Positions 35,806 through 45,082 of a stretch of DNA of 55,252 bases are shown piece by piece. Below the pieces are notes generated by a model, which did not search any database, was not told where the DNA came from, and saw nothing but the letters and a program-made list of their open reading frames with translations. The position numbers and the translations under genes were made by a program. Origin of the DNA: Methanobrevibacter millerae (GTDB lineage: Archaea; Methanobacteriota; Methanobacteria; Methanobacteriales; Methanobacteriaceae); NCBI RefSeq assembly GCF_900103415.1, contig NZ_FMXB01000015.1:13950-69201 (forward strand), given 5' to 3'. The first letter of the stretch is position 1, and each line of letters begins with the position of its first letter.

Positions 35806-36858
35806 TTGAAAAAGGCTTATGCATTAATAACCGCATTTCTGGTAATTGCTTTAATCTCCGGTGGTTACGCATTAATTAATAATGGCGGATCAAATGACGC
35901 GCCCGCCGCTACCGTTAATGATAACTCCCATCCAAGCAGCGTTCCAACGGCCAGTGTGTCCGATATCGCTCCTGCAGCTGCTGGTGAAAATCCATTGATT
36001 GCTGTTGCAGAGATAATCAGAGCAAATCCTGTAAGCAATCCCGTAACTGATACGGCGGCCAAATACGTTTTATCAGCCAATGGAAAAGATTACGTTAACT
36101 CCAACCAGGATTTCACAGACAAATATTACCAATGCTGTGAATGTGGAAAATTCGTATCCCTTGGAGAAGTTACTAAAGAAATACCTGAAGCAAGAAAATG
36201 TACTTGCAGTGAAGAATTAGCAGGAATAGGTCACTTGAATGCCGATGATTACTACGTTTACTCCTATGAAGAAGTAATGTACTACATCAGTACTGGAGAA
36301 TTCCCAGATAGCGTACAGGAACGCAGAAACATATACGAGGAAAACGTGAAAGCAACTATTGCTGAAATCATTTCCCATTACAAAGCAGTTCCGGGTTATG
36401 AGGACACATTTGTTAACGCAAGTCAGGATTTCACTGACAAATACGTAAAATGCTGTGAATGTGGAAAATATATCCCATTAGGCGACATTACAAGCCCATT
36501 GCCTGAAAATATGACCTGTGATCATTCCACAAGAGGACACAGCATTGCATATCTAGACACCAATATCTGGGGCGTAATGGATTACGAAAAAGTAGTATAT
36601 GCAATTAATAATCCAGAAAATGTAACTGGATACCCGGAAATTGATGATGATATGGGTAAAGTCCTGGGCATAGGTTCAAATATGGAATCCAGTCTGGTAA
36701 TCAGACAAAATTTTGATTATATCATATATGACTATGGATTATGGGATGAAGGAATTCAAACTGATGTCGAACTCTTCACAGGATACATTACACTTCCTGA
36801 TGATGCGGCACCAGAGCCTCCTGTTTTAGAAGAAAATCAAAATTCAGAGGATATTTGA
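35806..36858 (+). CDS. Secreted protein with two CCxCGK cysteine modules
   Basis: A 350-residue protein that I do not recognise. Starts at TTG (GAGGTGA 5 nt upstream) with a signal peptide (LITAFLVIALISGGYALI), then a Pro/Ala/Asn-rich linker. Two modules follow, near residues 97-170 and 203-270; each begins VN-x-x-QDFTDKY and has CCECGK-(F/Y)-(V/I)-x-LG, then a second Cys cluster (CTC in the first, CDH in the second) and a Tyr-rich helix (SYEEVMYYI / DYEKVVYAI). The pattern suggests an internal duplication and a metal or disulfide site outside the cell. Regulation may involve the 25-bp repeats upstream. Confidence 0.7.
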   Translation: MKKAYALITAFLVIALISGGYALINNGGSNDAPAATVNDNSHPSSVPTASVSDIAPAAAGENPLIAVAEIIRANPVSNPVTDTAAKYVLSANGKDYVNSNQDFTDKYYQCCECGKFVSLGEVTKEIPEARKCTCSEELAGIGHLNADDYYVYSYEEVMYYISTGEFPDSVQERRNIYEENVKATIAEIISHYKAVPGYEDTFVNASQDFTDKYVKCCECGKYIPLGDITSPLPENMTCDHSTRGHSIAYLDTNIWGVMDYEKVVYAINNPENVTGYPEIDDDMGKVLGIGSNMESSLVIRQNFDYIIYDYGLWDEGIQTDVELFTGYITLPDDAAPEPPVLEENQNSEDI

Positions 36859-36873
36859 ATCCTCTAACTTTTT

Positions 36874-37647
36874 TTATTTTAAGCAAGCGTTTTTCATGCT
36901 TGATACATATTCCTTTAATGCATCTGAAGCATTCTCACCGTGCTCTTCGATGATTTTAACTATCGCGCTTCCAACGATTACGCCATCGGCTATTTTTGAA
37001 ATGTCTGAAGCCTGTTTCGGAGTGTTTATTCCAAATCCGACAGCTACAGGCACGTCACATACGTCACGGATGTCTGAAATTATCGCTCCCAAATCTGTTT
37101 TTATCTCGGACCTCATTCCGGTTACTCCCAAGGAAGAGACGACATAAATGAATCCAGTTGCGTCAGAGGCAATCTTTTGAATTCTCTCTTTGGAGGTAGG
37201 AGCAATCAATGAAATTACGTCAACGTCGTTTTTGGCTGCAATGTCTGCAATCTCACCCTTTTCCTCATAAGGCAAATCAGGAGATATTATTCCGTCAACG
37301 CCATATTCATTACACTTCTTAAAGAAGTCTTCATAGCCGTAGAAGAATACCGGATTGATATAGGTTAAAAATACTAATGGAACGTCCGTTTTCTGGCGAA
37401 CCCTTTTTACTATTTCAAAAACATCATCGGTTGTCGTGTTGTGTTTTAAGGCACGTACGTTGGCTTCCTGAATTACAACGCCTTCGGCCATCGGATCTGA
37501 AAACGGTATTCCGATTTCCACCAAATCGCATCCCGCTTCAACCATTGCGAGAATGTATTCAACGCTTTTATCGACTGTCGGGTCTCCTGCGGTTAAAAAT
37601 CCTATGAATGCGCATTCGTCCTTAAAGGCATTAGCTATTCTACTCAT
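36874..37647 (-). CDS. trpA: Tryptophan synthase alpha chain
   Basis: A 257-residue TIM barrel that cleaves indole-3-glycerol phosphate to indole. [15 protein letters not shown] and [12 protein letters not shown] are standard; the catalytic Glu is residue 44. The second catalytic residue, Asp60 of the E. coli enzyme in PLADG, is Glu here: PMAEG, residue 55. The loop [16 protein letters not shown] and [12 protein letters not shown] are normal. Its start overlaps the end of the TrpF-TrpB fusion by 8 bp. Last gene of the operon. Confidence 0.95.
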   Translation of the reverse strand: MSRIANAFKDECAFIGFLTAGDPTVDKSVEYILAMVEAGCDLVEIGIPFSDPMAEGVVIQEANVRALKHNTTTDDVFEIVKRVRQKTDVPLVFLTYINPVFFYGYEDFFKKCNEYGVDGIISPDLPYEEKGEIADIAAKNDVDVISLIAPTSKERIQKIASDATGFIYVVSSLGVTGMRSEIKTDLGAIISDIRDVCDVPVAVGFGINTPKQASDISKIADGVIVGSAIVKIIEEHGENASDALKEYVSSMKNACLK

Positions 37648-39421
37648 TTAATTCAACCCCCCTGTACTCTGCTATTGACTTGACGTCCTTGTCCCCTCTT
37701 CCGGAAAGGCAAACTATAATTATATCATCCTTATCCATTTCAGGCGCTATTTTCATTGCGTGGGCTACGGCATGAGAGCTTTCAATGGCCGGAATGATTC
37801 CTTCCATCCTTGATAAGTATTCAAATGCCTCTACCGCTTCCTCATCATTAATTGGAACGTATTCGGCACGTCCGATGTCCCTTAGATATGCATGTTCAGG
37901 TCCGACGCCCGGATAATCCAGTCCCGCTGAAATTGAATAGACCGGAGCAATCTGTCCGTAGTTTCCCTGGTTGAATATTGATTTCATTCCGTGAAATATT
38001 CCTATTTTTCCGTTGGTTAATGCAGCGGCATTGTACGGAGTGTCAACTCCCTTTCCGCCTGCTTCACATCCTATAAGCTTAACCTCTTCATCGTCAATGA
38101 AATTATAAAAGGCTCCCATTGCATTGCTTCCTCCGCCGACGCATGCTAAAACGGCTGTCGGTAGCTTTCCTTCCTTTTCAAGGATTTGCTCTCTTGCTTC
38201 GGCACTTATTACGGCCTGGAAATCACGTACGATTTGCGGGAACGGATGCGGACCCATCGTTGAGCCTATTACGTAATTGGTATCGCCGACATTTGCTATC
38301 CAATCCCTGAATGCGTCATTAACGGCATCCTTAAGTGTCTGGGTTCCTGATTTTACAGAATGGACCTTTGCACCCAATAACTCCATGCGGTAAACGTTAA
38401 GGGCCTGCCTTTTGGTATCTACTTCGCCCATGAAGACTTCACATTCCATATCCAAAAGAGCCGCAGCAGTTGCGGTTGCAACACCGTGCTGTCCCGCACC
38501 GGTTTCGGCAATTACTCTGGTTTTTCCCATCTTTTTGGCAAGTAAAACCTGTCCTAAAACATTATTTATCTTATGGGCTCCGGTATGGTTCAAATCCTCC
38601 CTCTTGAGGTAAATCTTTGCTCCTCCGAGGTCTTCGGTCATCCTTTTTGCATAGTAAAGCAATGAAGGCCTTCCGGCATATTCCCTTAATAACGTATTCA
38701 ATTCCTCAATAAATTCGGGGTCGTTCATATAGTGGTTGAACTGCTCTTCCAGATAAATAAGCTCGTTCATCAGCGTTTCCGAAATATACTGACCCCCGTA
38801 TTCTCCATATCTTCCATTAGTCAAATTAACTTCCTCCATGACTTTCCTTATTTTTGATTCATCCTTATAACCGTTACTTTCCACGCCGCTGCTTAAATCA
38901 ACGGCATATGGATTGAACTCATTAATGGCCTGGGCAATATTGTCTGCATTAAGCCCGCCGGCCAGAAAGAATTCCTTTTTTAAATTCTTATTTATCAAAC
39001 GCCAGTCAAAGGTCTTTCCGCTGCCTTTTCCGCTGTCAAAAAGCAGATAATCTGCAGCAGAATCGTCGAACCGGCTTAAATCAGTTTCATCTGACATTTC
39101 AATTGCATTAATTATTTCAAGTTGATCGTTGGATTTCTCTTTCAATTCTTTAATGTATTCTTCGCTTTCGCTTCCGTGAAGCTGAGCGATGTCTATTATC
39201 CCATCATCATATAATTTCAGGATTTCATTTATGTCTGCATCCACAAAGACTCCGACGGATTTTATCGAATCATCCAGTTCTGCCTTCATTTCTAAAGCCA
39301 GCTGATAATCGACCTTCCTTGGACTTTCGGCAAATACAAAACCGACATAATCCGGTTTATATTTATTTGCAAGTCCGATATCCTCCAATCGTTTGAGTCC
39401 GCAGATTTTGATTTCAGCCAT
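37640..39421 (-). CDS. trpFB: Fused phosphoribosylanthranilate isomerase (TrpF) and tryptophan synthase beta chain (TrpB)
   Basis: A 593-residue bifunctional protein. Residues 1-199 are Trp[12 protein letters not shown] (catalytic Cys7), [10 protein letters not shown], and [16 protein letters not shown] (catalytic Asp129). TrpB begins at [17 protein letters not shown], residue 201, with no linker. The PLP lysine is in [10 protein letters not shown] (about residue 283), and [13 protein letters not shown] binds the PLP phosphate. The reading frame is uninterrupted through the junction. It catalyses two non-adjacent steps: isomerisation before TrpC, and condensation of indole with serine after TrpA. 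Overlaps trpC and trpA by 8 bp on each side. Confidence 0.95.
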   Translation of the reverse strand: MAEIKICGLKRLEDIGLANKYKPDYVGFVFAESPRKVDYQLALEMKAELDDSIKSVGVFVDADINEILKLYDDGIIDIAQLHGSESEEYIKELKEKSNDQLEIINAIEMSDETDLSRFDDSAADYLLFDSGKGSGKTFDWRLINKNLKKEFFLAGGLNADNIAQAINEFNPYAVDLSSGVESNGYKDESKIRKVMEEVNLTNGRYGEYGGQYISETLMNELIYLEEQFNHYMNDPEFIEELNTLLREYAGRPSLLYYAKRMTEDLGGAKIYLKREDLNHTGAHKINNVLGQVLLAKKMGKTRVIAETGAGQHGVATATAAALLDMECEVFMGEVDTKRQALNVYRMELLGAKVHSVKSGTQTLKDAVNDAFRDWIANVGDTNYVIGSTMGPHPFPQIVRDFQAVISAEAREQILEKEGKLPTAVLACVGGGSNAMGAFYNFIDDEEVKLIGCEAGGKGVDTPYNAAALTNGKIGIFHGMKSIFNQGNYGQIAPVYSISAGLDYPGVGPEHAYLRDIGRAEYVPINDEEAVEAFEYLSRMEGIIPAIESSHAVAHAMKIAPEMDKDDIIIVCLSGRGDKDVKSIAEYRGVELNE

Positions 39422-40190
39422 TTTTCAACTCCAAAATCATAGCCTTTTTATCATCACTTTTCATTAAAGTTTCGCCTATTAAAACTGCATCGACATTATT
39501 TTCTTTTAATCTGGCGACATCTTCCTTTGTTTTAATGCCGCTTTCAGAAATAAATACAACATCTTCACCGACACATCTACGTAGACCTATACTGTTTTCA
39601 ATGTCTACGCTGAAATCGGTCAGGTCACGGTTGTTGACACCTATGATTTCTGCCCCTACAGCCAATGCCTTCATGATTTCCGTGCTGTCGTGAACCTCAA
39701 CGATTGCGGATAGGCCCAAGGAGTGTGCCAAATCAAGATATTTTCTTAAATCTACGATATCAAGAATAGCTACAATTAATAAGACCGCTGATGCTCCCAG
39801 ATACTTTGCCTGATAGATCATGTATTCGTCAATGACGAAATCCTTCCTTAAAATTGGAATGGAAACGCTTTTGGCGATTTCCCTTAAATAATCGTCATCA
39901 CCCTTAAAGAAGTACGGTTCTGTCAGCACTGATATTGCGGAAGCTCCGGCCTCTTCATAGTCCTTTGCAATCTGCACGTAGTCAAAGTCCTCTGCAATAA
40001 TGCCCTTTGAAGGTGAAGCCTTTTTTACTTCAGCTATAATGGAGATGTCATCGCCCTGAAGAGCCTTTTTAAAGGGAAAGTCATCATTGATTTCCATCAA
40101 GGAAATTTCCCTTTTCAAATCATCAAGGGTAATGATTGACTTTTCCGTTTCGATTCTTTCCTTTGTCTTTTCTACTATTTCATCCAACAT
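39414..40190 (-). CDS. trpC: Indole-3-glycerol phosphate synthase
   Basis: A 258-residue TIM barrel. [16 protein letters not shown] carries the catalytic Lys and substrate loop; [24 protein letters not shown] and [13 protein letters not shown] follow. It ring-closes CdRP to indole-3-glycerol phosphate. The start is ATG at 40190 (TTGAT element before it) rather than the TTG at 40199. Ends inside the first codons of the fusion gene. Confidence 0.94.
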   Translation of the reverse strand: MLDEIVEKTKERIETEKSIITLDDLKREISLMEINDDFPFKKALQGDDISIIAEVKKASPSKGIIAEDFDYVQIAKDYEEAGASAISVLTEPYFFKGDDDYLREIAKSVSIPILRKDFVIDEYMIYQAKYLGASAVLLIVAILDIVDLRKYLDLAHSLGLSAIVEVHDSTEIMKALAVGAEIIGVNNRDLTDFSVDIENSIGLRRCVGEDVVFISESGIKTKEDVARLKENNVDAVLIGETLMKSDDKKAMILELKNG

Positions 40191-40195
40191 GATAA

Positions 40196-41203
40196 TCAAC
40201 TGTTTGTAAATTCGATAAACTTTTCAAGCTGTCTTAGCGCTTTTCCGGAATCAATGATTTCCTCTGCCAGCCTGACGCCGTCATTGATTGACTCGACAAC
40301 GCCTGAAACGTAGAGGCCTGCCGCTGAGTTCAATACTACAGCATTCCTTTTGGGTCCCTTTTTGCCCTTTAGAATGTCTAAAGTAATTTGGGCGTTTTCC
40401 TTCGGGTCGCCTCCAACCAAATCCTCTTTTTTGCATTTTTCAAACCCGAAGTCTTCGGGATCGATTTCATATGATTTGGTGACTCCATCCCTGATTTCAC
40501 AGACAAAGGTCTTGTCGCTTGCAGATATCTCATCCATTCCATCCGTTCCATAAACGGACAATGCGGATTTCACGCCGAGATTGTTTAATACTTTTGCCAA
40601 AGGTTCTACTAATTCTTTATCATAAACCCCCAAAACCTGCATGGTTGCTCCGGCAGGATTCGTCAGAGGCCCTAAAATATTGAAAATCGTTCTGATTGCA
40701 AGTTCCTTTCTGACGCTTGCCACATATTTCATTGCAATATGGTAATTCTGGGCAAACAAAAAGCAGATGTTATGTTCCTTGAGGCATTTCAAGCTTTTTT
40801 CCGGGTCGATTTGGATATTGACTCCAAGCTCTTCAAGCACGTCTGCAGCGCCGCATTTGCTTGAGGCAGAACGGTTTCCGTGCTTTGCCACCGGAACGCC
40901 TGCAGCTGATATTACAATTGAAGAGGTCGTTGATATGTTGAAGGTGTTTGAGCCGTCACCGCCCGTTCCCACAATCTCTAAGGCCTCAACGTCATTCAAA
41001 AGCCTTACACAGTGGCTTCTCATGGCTTCGGCCGATGCAGTGATTTCATCTATCGTTTCGCCCTTCATGGACATTGCGGTCAGATATGAGCTCATCTGAA
41101 CTTCGCTTGCCTCACCGCCCATTATTTCATCCATTGTCTGATACGCTTCATCATAAGTCAAATCCTGTTTTTGTGATACCTTTAAAATAGCTTCCCTAAT
41201 CAT
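40196..41203 (-). CDS. trpD: Anthranilate phosphoribosyltransferase
   Basis: A 335-residue enzyme that joins anthranilate to PRPP. The glycine-rich EIVGTGGDGSNTFNIST and VAKHGNRSASSKCGAADVLE motifs (PRPP and anthranilate sites) and RTIFNILGPLTNPA are clear. It is a separate protein, not fused to TrpG. Starts at ATG immediately after trpG, so it is translationally coupled. Confidence 0.95.
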   Translation of the reverse strand: MIREAILKVSQKQDLTYDEAYQTMDEIMGGEASEVQMSSYLTAMSMKGETIDEITASAEAMRSHCVRLLNDVEALEIVGTGGDGSNTFNISTTSSIVISAAGVPVAKHGNRSASSKCGAADVLEELGVNIQIDPEKSLKCLKEHNICFLFAQNYHIAMKYVASVRKELAIRTIFNILGPLTNPAGATMQVLGVYDKELVEPLAKVLNNLGVKSALSVYGTDGMDEISASDKTFVCEIRDGVTKSYEIDPEDFGFEKCKKEDLVGGDPKENAQITLDILKGKKGPKRNAVVLNSAAGLYVSGVVESINDGVRLAEEIIDSGKALRQLEKFIEFTNS

Positions 41204-41773
41204 TTAAATAGCTCCTAAAAAATTTCTTAATATCTGTGAACCGTCAGGAGTCAGTATTGATTCCGGATGGAACTGAAGTCCGTAAACGTTATGTTTTTTA
41301 TGTCTTACTGCCATTATTTCACCGTCATCTAAAGATTTTGACAGTATTTCCAAATCGTCGGGCAGAGTATCCTCCACGAGACTTAATGAATGGTATCTGC
41401 CCACAGTAATCTGTGAATCCAGGTTTTCGAAAATTGAATCATCAGCCAAATCAATCAGTGATGACTTGCCGTGAATCAACCGTTTCGCATAGGATATTTC
41501 GCCGCCGAAAGCAGCGCATATTGACTGGTGGCCTAAGCATACTCCAAGAATCGGGATTTTACTGTAGAATTCCTTAACGACGTCAATGCATATTCCGGCA
41601 TCCTCAGGCTTTCCCGGTCCCGGAGAGAGAATAATAGTTTCAGGATTCATTTCCTTTATCTCTTCCAACGTTATCTTATCGTTTCTTTTGACAGTAATGT
41701 CTGGCGTTATCTCGCCTATTAACTGATACAAGTTATATGAAAAGCTGTCATAATTATCTATTAATAAAATCAT
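41204..41773 (-). CDS. trpG: Anthranilate synthase component II (glutamine amidotransferase)
   Basis: A 189-residue class I amidotransferase: ILLIDNYDSFSYNL, ILSPGPGKPEDAG, GVCLGHQSICAAFGG (catalytic Cys near residue 79) and GLQFHPESILTP (His, Glu). It provides ammonia to TrpE. Its ATG overlaps the trpE stop by 4 bp (ATGA). Confidence 0.95.
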   Translation of the reverse strand: MILLIDNYDSFSYNLYQLIGEITPDITVKRNDKITLEEIKEMNPETIILSPGPGKPEDAGICIDVVKEFYSKIPILGVCLGHQSICAAFGGEISYAKRLIHGKSSLIDLADDSIFENLDSQITVGRYHSLSLVEDTLPDDLEILSKSLDDGEIMAVRHKKHNVYGLQFHPESILTPDGSQILRNFLGAI

Positions 41774-43266
41774 TCCAATCCCCCGTCAGCCATTTTTAAT
41801 GCGTTGATTACCGCTGCGGCCTTGTTCATTGATTCGTCGAATTCCTTGTCGGGAACGCTGTCTGCAACGATTCCGGCTCCGGAGCGGATGAATACCTTGT
41901 TGTTTCTTGCAAATGCGATTCTTATGGAAATGCAGGTGTCAAGGTTTCCGCTCAAATCAAGATATCCGATGGCTCCGCCGTAGATTCCACGCTTGTTGTT
42001 TTCAAGCTCGTTGATAATTTCACAGGCTCTTATCTTTGGAGCTCCGGACAATGTTCCCGCAGGCAGAATTGAGTCAATGGCTGCAAGTGAGTCCAAATCA
42101 GACCTTAATGTTCCCTTGACGGTTGAACCTATGTGCATCACGTGTGAAAACCTTTCAATGGAGAGGTATTTGTCAACGGATACCGAACCGATTTCAGCTA
42201 TCCTTCCGATGTCGTTTCGTCCAAGGTCAACTAGCATGTTGTGCTCGGCAAGTTCCTTCTCATCAGCGAGCAATTCCTCCTCCAAAGCAAGATCCTCTTC
42301 AGGAGTTTTTCCGCGAGGCCTTGTGCCCGCAAGAGGAAACGTGTACAATTCCCTTCCGTTAACCTTAACCAGGGTTTCGGGAGACGCTCCGGCGATTTCA
42401 ATGTCATCGCTTGAGAAATAAAACATGTACGGAGAAGGATTCGTTGTCCTTAAAACACGGTAAGTGTCGAATAGGCTTCCTTCGATGTCGGCTTCAATGC
42501 GGTTGGAGAGAACGACCTGGAAAATGTCGCCTTCGCGAATATATTCCTTGGCTTTGGTTACGATTTGACCATATTTTTCACGGGAAAACACTGGCTTAAA
42601 ATCGGATTTCAACTTTAAAGGCTTGATATCAGTTTTCTTGCCGTTTTTAATCAAATCCGCAATTTCGGTTAATTCATTACATGCTTTTTTATAGTTGTTT
42701 TTTAAATCGTCGGTTTTCATGTTGACGATAATGACGATTTTCTGGCGGAAATTGTCGAAAGCAATGACCTTGTCAAAAAGCATCAAATCGATGTCCTTGA
42801 ACTGATCCTGGTTTTCGGCATCCAGATTAAGTGAATTTTCCGCATATTTGATATAATCGTAAGCGAAATAACCTACAAAACCTCCGGTAAACGGCGGCAA
42901 TTGCTCCAGCTTTGGAGATTTGTTTTTATTTATCAAATCCCTTATGATATCGCTGGGACTGTCGGTTTCTATTGTAATGACATCATCGGTTAATTCTGTG
43001 AAATTCAAATCGCCTTTGATTTGAACGCATGAATTCTGACACGTGAACTCCAGTAACGGATTGAATCCTAAAAAGCTGTATCTTCCCCAGTATTCGGCAT
43101 CTTCAATACTTTCTAACATGTAACAGTGTTTGCTGATGCCTTTTAAAATCCTTAATACCTCAATTGGAGTAGCCATATCTGAAAACAGTTCATAAGCTAC
43201 AGGTATTCTTTTATATTGCTCATTTTCTGCAATCTTTTTTACTTCATCAAAATTTGGAAAGAACAT
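41770..43266 (-). CDS. trpE: Anthranilate synthase component I
   Basis: About 498 residues. Converts chorismate to anthranilate using ammonia from TrpG. The N-terminal regulatory half contains LESIEDAEYWGRYSFLG (the LES element of the tryptophan feedback site); the C-terminal half carries FPLAGTRPRGKTPEED, NMLVDLGRNDIGRIAE, HVMHIGSTVKG and RSGAGIVADS. ATG at 43266 is preferred over TTG at 43293, because AGTGAT lies just before it. First gene of trpE-G-D-C-FB-A. Confidence 0.94.
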   Translation of the reverse strand: MFFPNFDEVKKIAENEQYKRIPVAYELFSDMATPIEVLRILKGISKHCYMLESIEDAEYWGRYSFLGFNPLLEFTCQNSCVQIKGDLNFTELTDDVITIETDSPSDIIRDLINKNKSPKLEQLPPFTGGFVGYFAYDYIKYAENSLNLDAENQDQFKDIDLMLFDKVIAFDNFRQKIVIIVNMKTDDLKNNYKKACNELTEIADLIKNGKKTDIKPLKLKSDFKPVFSREKYGQIVTKAKEYIREGDIFQVVLSNRIEADIEGSLFDTYRVLRTTNPSPYMFYFSSDDIEIAGASPETLVKVNGRELYTFPLAGTRPRGKTPEEDLALEEELLADEKELAEHNMLVDLGRNDIGRIAEIGSVSVDKYLSIERFSHVMHIGSTVKGTLRSDLDSLAAIDSILPAGTLSGAPKIRACEIINELENNKRGIYGGAIGYLDLSGNLDTCISIRIAFARNNKVFIRSGAGIVADSVPDKEFDESMNKAAAVINALKMADGGLE

Positions 43267-43293
43267 TTTATCACTAGATATATTTAAGAACAA

Positions 43294-43329
43294 TGTACTA
43301 TTTAAAACCTTGCAGTATCTTTTTGTACA
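43294..43329 (-). promoter_or_regulatory. trpE promoter with two TRP-box-like elements
   Basis: TGTACA at 43324-43329 and AGTACA (minus strand, 43299-43294) flank a TATA-like TTTAAATA (about 43302-43309). In Methanothermobacter the regulator TrpY binds TGTACA boxes in front of trpE (established knowledge). Transcription would start near 43280, 14 nt before the ATG at 43266. TrpY itself is not in this window. Confidence 0.55.
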
Positions 43330-43332
43330 TTG

Positions 43333-43427
43333 AAAATTGTTCTCACTCCCAAGAATTGTCGTGACTGCTAAGAATTGCCTTGAGTCCTAAGAATTGTCGC
43401 AACTCCTACAAATTGTCCTCAGAAATA
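43333..43427 (-). repeat. Five 19-bp tandem repeats upstream of trpE
   Basis: Units at 43333, 43352, 43371, 43390 and 43409, each exactly 19 bp. Plus-strand consensus is close to AGAATTGTCGTGACTCCTA; all five keep the ATTG core and most keep GAATTG. They lie upstream of the trpE promoter and before the TATA-like element of the plus-strand gene (TTTTATATAA, about 43431-43440). Probable operator or activator array. Confidence 0.85.
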
Positions 43428-43506
43428 CATTTTATATAAGTTAATATGGTTTAATCCAAAAAATAAATGATTTAAATAATTAAAACATAATATTAAGCAA
43501 TTAATT

Positions 43507-43839
43507 GTGTTGAGAATAAATAATCTAGAAGACATATTAGGCGATAAAATGAGTGCAATTGATGAATATGGAGAAAGAAGATGCAAAAAAGGATTTGAAA
43601 AAGGATTTAAAAAAGGATTTAAAAAAGGATTTGAAAAAGGATTTAAAAAAGGATTTGAAAAAGGATTTGAAAAAGGATTTGAAAAAGGATTTAAAAAAGG
43701 AAAAAACGATATAATAAGAAAAATAATAGCAAATATGACCAATTCAGGAATGAAACCCGAAGAAATATCAATAAAAACAGAAATAGATTTAAAAACAATA
43801 AAAGAAATAATAAACAAAAACGAACAAGACAAGCATTAA
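43507..43839 (+). CDS. Tail-only Rpn-like ORF with KGF(E/K) repeats
   Basis: A 110-residue ORF, or 96 if started at ATG 43549 (GGCGATAAA before it). It begins ILGDKMSAIDEYGERR, then has nine repeats of KKGF(E/K) and a helical end: ANMTNSGMKPEEISIKTEID and KEIINKNEQDK. The end matches the tail of Rpn-like proteins (a short helical element after Gly/Glu or Gly/Lys repeats), as at 13767. No nuclease core is present. It may be a fragment of a deleted gene or a small basic protein. Overlaps the opposite-strand gene by 4 bp. Confidence 0.5.
   Translation: MLRINNLEDILGDKMSAIDEYGERRCKKGFEKGFKKGFKKGFEKGFKKGFEKGFEKGFEKGFKKGKNDIIRKIIANMTNSGMKPEEISIKTEIDLKTIKEIINKNEQDKH
43591..43698 (+). repeat. Nine 12-bp tandem repeats
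   Basis: Nine units of GGATTTGAAAAA or GGATTTAAAAAA, 108 bp without interruption, encoding KGF(E/K)KGF repeats in frame. Length variation by slippage keeps the frame (12 bp). Confidence 0.9.
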
Positions 43840-44237
43840 TTCATCTTGTCCTGTTCCCGGTTAAACTCGATTACGATCTTTTTAATTTCACGGGATTCCA
43901 GATAAGGAAGCTTTTCCTTTAATTCCCTTTCCAATCCCCTGTTCATCTCCAGCCTTTTTTGAATGTATTCCTTTTCGCCCAGCTGGCTTTTATATTCCTT
44001 ATTCAAATTTGAATATTTGCTGATTAAAGGCTGAATGACAGATCCTATATCCACATCCAGCTGGTCGTTGATGTCCTTTCTTCTTTTGACGTCAGTGAGA
44101 AATCCCACAAGAGTTATGAAAAATCCCAATACAGTTATCGTCAATGCGGGAACAAGATACTTGTGATTGCCGACGAAAAAAACTGAAAATGCGATACCGA
44201 TAAAAATCAAAATTATCCCAATTCTTTTTAAGTTCAT
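43836..44237 (-). CDS. Small membrane protein with coiled coil
   Basis: A 133-residue protein with two N-terminal spans (IGIILIFIGIAFSVFFVG and LVPALTITVLGFFITLVGFL) and a charged helical tail (KSQLGEKEYIQKRLEMNRGLE). Unknown function. Downstream of the CPBP protease gene by 10 bp, probably in the same operon. Confidence 0.6.
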   Translation of the reverse strand: MNLKRIGIILIFIGIAFSVFFVGNHKYLVPALTITVLGFFITLVGFLTDVKRRKDINDQLDVDIGSVIQPLISKYSNLNKEYKSQLGEKEYIQKRLEMNRGLERELKEKLPYLESREIKKIVIEFNREQDKMN

Positions 44238-44247
44238 AATAATCCCC

Positions 44248-45024
44248 CTATCGCTTGTTGATGTATCTCCATTCCTTACGCACTGAAGTTGCTATCAGAT
44301 AAAGTGAAACAATGGCAAGAACGGAAAATACCACTATAAATATGTCGTTTGTAAATATCAGATTGCCGTAATCGGCATAATATAAGATTTCGGCTAAAAG
44401 ATTGTTTAAAAAGTGAGCGAATATGCACGTCAGGACATTCCTGGTCTTCAGATAGATTATGCACATGCAGACGCCGAATACAATAGCTGATATGATGTTT
44501 CCATAGCTGTGAAGCGCTCCGAAGAGTATGGAAGTGATTGCTATTGCAAATGACGTCGGAACAATCAGCTTCAGCCTGTTTAAGAAAACTCCTCTAAACA
44601 ACAGCTCTTCTGAAATCGGTGAAATGAAAATCGAGGATATCAGCCCCCCAATCGGAACCAGCGAATTTATAGCCACCAGAGGAAAAACTGATGATGCCAC
44701 AACCGCGCTTAAGCCCGGAATATAGTCCAGGGCGAAATTTGACAGGTAGAGCATTCCATATGAAAAGAAGACGTTGACAAGCACTATGGTAACCACGGAC
44801 TTCGGAGTCATTTTCAAAAAGATATTGGACAAATCCTTTTTAAACTCCTCTCTAAAAAACCTCAGCCTGTAAACAAAATAGATAATAAGTCCAAGATACA
44901 TCCAGTCTTCACTTAATGGAAAATAAAATATCCTCAAAAGAATTAATACACCATATAATGCAAGTATTACAATTAATACTTCCAAAATAGTGATTTTTTT
45001 AAGACTATCATCTAAAGAAGACAT
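44248..45024 (-). CDS. CPBP-family intramembrane metalloprotease
   Basis: A 258-residue protein with seven or eight membrane spans. The three CPBP/Abi motifs are present: SEELLFRGVFL (EExxxR), ILFGALHSYGN (FxxxH), and CIFAHFLNN (HxxxN). These relate to CAAX-prenyl proteases and bacteriocin-immunity proteins; the substrate is unknown. First gene of a unit with the small coiled-coil membrane protein. Confidence 0.82.
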   Translation of the reverse strand: MSSLDDSLKKITILEVLIVILALYGVLILLRIFYFPLSEDWMYLGLIIYFVYRLRFFREEFKKDLSNIFLKMTPKSVVTIVLVNVFFSYGMLYLSNFALDYIPGLSAVVASSVFPLVAINSLVPIGGLISSIFISPISEELLFRGVFLNRLKLIVPTSFAIAITSILFGALHSYGNIISAIVFGVCMCIIYLKTRNVLTCIFAHFLNNLLAEILYYADYGNLIFTNDIFIVVFSVLAIVSLYLIATSVRKEWRYINKR

Positions 45025-45082
45025 ACTTTAAGATATGGTAATACTTTATATAAAAAATAATAAGATTAGAAGTTAATTAGAA

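Noticed and set aside
43419-43832. Asn/Pro/Phe repeat ORF on the minus strand (NPFSNPFSNPF)
   Set aside because: Antisense image of the 12-bp repeats of the plus-strand ORF.
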